From positions 1,984,001 through 2,048,000 of the forward strand of contig ML058449.1 in the NCBI GenBank assembly GCA_003013855.2: a stretch of DNA of 64,000 nucleotides, in the 5' to 3' direction. Shown here piece after piece: positions 62,637 through 64,000 of this stretch. Position numbers and translations under genes: made by a program. How positions within the stretch are numbered: the stretch's first letter is position 1; each line of letters starts with the position of its first letter. Origin of the DNA: Liriodendron chinense (Eukaryota > Streptophyta > Magnoliopsida > Magnoliales > Magnoliaceae). The notes under the pieces were generated by a model, which was given only the letters and a program-made list of their open reading frames with translations, did no database searches and was not told the DNA's origin.

Positions 62637-64000
62637 ATGTCCGACCACGAAGAGGAAGCTCACCTCTTCCCTGCCCTCGACAAGGCCGAAGCACAACCTC
62701 CAGCGCAACAACCAATTGAGAATACGCCAATCATACAAGAATTGACACAAGGAATGAGAGCAATGCAAGAAATGTTCTTACAATTCATGCAAGCACAAAC
62801 CGCAGCAGTATACAATCAAGTTGGCCTAGTTCAGCACTCTCAGCAGCCATGCTGGGTCCCTCCGGCCTCCAGTTCAAATCAAGCACAACCATCGCAGTAT
62901 GCCCAAGACTACCGGCAACAGCCATCTCAGCCCTTCGCTATGGGGCATCCTCCTCAATACCTTCCTGCGACGACCAGACCGTTTCAGAGCATTTCCGTCG
63001 CAGGAACTTCAGCCAACTTCCAGTCAATTTTGCAAGCAACAATCTCAGTAAATTCCAGCACGTCCCCGCCGATGAGACCCCTTTCCTTTCTCAGCATATC
63101 CCCGCCGATGGGACGTTTACTCAATTTCAGCACATCCCTGCCGATGGGATTTCAATTCAACTTCCAGTAGCAGGGACAGCACTGGCGAATGCCCACAATG
63201 GGGGTCAGTGTCAAGCCCACATCAATCAGCGGACAGCGACGAATACCCAACAAGGGGATCACTTCCCAGCATCTCAGCCTCCTACAAACATGAGCACTTT
63301 TCAATTCCAGCACATCCCCGCCGATGGGATTCCAGTTAATTTCCAAAAATCTTCAATTCAGCAAGCTCCAGTTAATTTTCATCAATCTCCAGTTAATTTC
63401 TAGCAAATTCCAGTTCAACCTTCAGTACAGTTTCCAGCTCAATTACAATCATTTCAAGCACAAGTTCGTCAGAATCCAGTTCAATCATCGAATCAATTTC
63501 AGCAACCCGCGGTTGCTTTTCAGTAAGCCCATAGGGTCGAAGACATCGACCACTATGCCGAAGAAGAACGTGCCTTACTTCGAGAGGCACCAATCTTTCG
63601 AGTAGATCATGCAGGACTGGACGAGTTACAGGAGCAGTTTCAGATCTTGCAAAATCAACTTCAACGACAACAGGGAATCAATTTACCTTCGACCAAGTTC
63701 AGAGACTTGTGTCCTTTTCCAGATGCCCAGATACCTCAAAACTTTGAGGTACCAAAATTCAAAAGATACGACAGTAGCGATTGTCCTACAGCATATCTCA
63801 AGGCTTTCTGTGGAGAGCTGAGTGCAATCTCGGGAAATGAAGGAGCCCTCATTCGCTTATTCCAAAAATCTCTAAAGGGCAATACCCTAGATTGGTACAC
63901 ATCATAGGATTGCCATCACATTAGGACTTGGGAGCAACTCTCACAGGCTTTCGTCGACAAATTTGCATACAATCTCAACATGGCACCCAAGAGAGTCGAC
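62637..64000 (+). pseudogene. Ogre/Tat-type gypsy gag, frameshifted and cut by the window edge
   Basis: The first frame from 62637 gives MSDHEEEAHLFPALDKAEAQ and IQELTQGMRAMQEMFLQF, a typical N-terminus. The frame then shifts by about 62850-63050 to one carrying four QHIPADG-like repeats (63055-63330) and, after stops at 63401 and 63524, the gag core CPFPDAQIPQNFEVPKF, AYLKAFCGEL and GNTLDWY, then a stop near 63905 and TWEQLSQAFVDKFAYN at the edge. Polymerase genes would lie beyond base 64000. Confidence 0.85.

Overview
This window reads as nuclear DNA of a flowering plant. It holds GT-AG introns, two genes of plant-conserved families, plant-type LINEs, a Ty1/copia element, a Ty3/gypsy Ogre/Tat-type element, hAT relics, tRNA-derived SINEs, and about twenty copies of a fold-back MITE whose ends contain GGGCCCAC. 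From memory, that MITE style is abundant in magnoliids such as Magnolia or laurel relatives. This is a tentative inference that I cannot test here.

Only two genes are convincing. (1) On the + strand, 10638..14836 encodes a 179-aa DUF1068 (ELMO/NKS1-type Golgi) protein in three exons, the middle one only 24 nt. (2) On the - strand, 58271..33087 encodes a 333-aa RRP4 (EXOSC2) cap subunit of the RNA exosome. Its seven exons add up to exactly 1002 nt in one open frame but are spread over 25.2 kb. Almost everything between 33.5 and 58.1 kb is therefore intron of RRP4 filled with transposons. Intron 2 alone is 11.9 kb.

Layout: 1-1475 decayed hAT transposase (-). 1.5-9.7 kb AT-rich DNA, microsatellites and a dense run of fold-back MITEs. 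9.7-14.9 kb the DUF1068 gene. 15.27-15.59 kb a small non-LTR insertion with a 13-bp target duplication. About 16.3-27.47 kb a decayed LINE with tandem 5' repeats, split by a 5-kb copia element (22.2-27.2 kb). 27.6-31.4 kb MITEs, a SINE and a nested pair of hAT-like elements. 31.4-33.1 kb unassigned. 33.1-58.3 kb the RRP4 gene, with LINE pieces, a bizarre LTR element, polypurine DNA and several hAT-like word-array elements inside its introns. 58.4-60.9 kb MITEs, a Mutator-like MITE and SINEs. About 61-64 kb the 5' LTR, leader and decayed gag of an Ogre/Tat-type element running off the right edge.

No CRISPR array, operon, biosynthetic cluster or defence system is present. The most unusual signal is a set of at least five short nonautonomous elements that share hAT-like ends (YARNG) and 8-bp target duplications, two of them adjacent and one nested inside another. 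Their interiors are almost entirely built from one short word in both orientations, a different word in each family. The second is an LTR element flanked by a perfect 5-bp duplication whose two LTRs are separated by only 54 bp.
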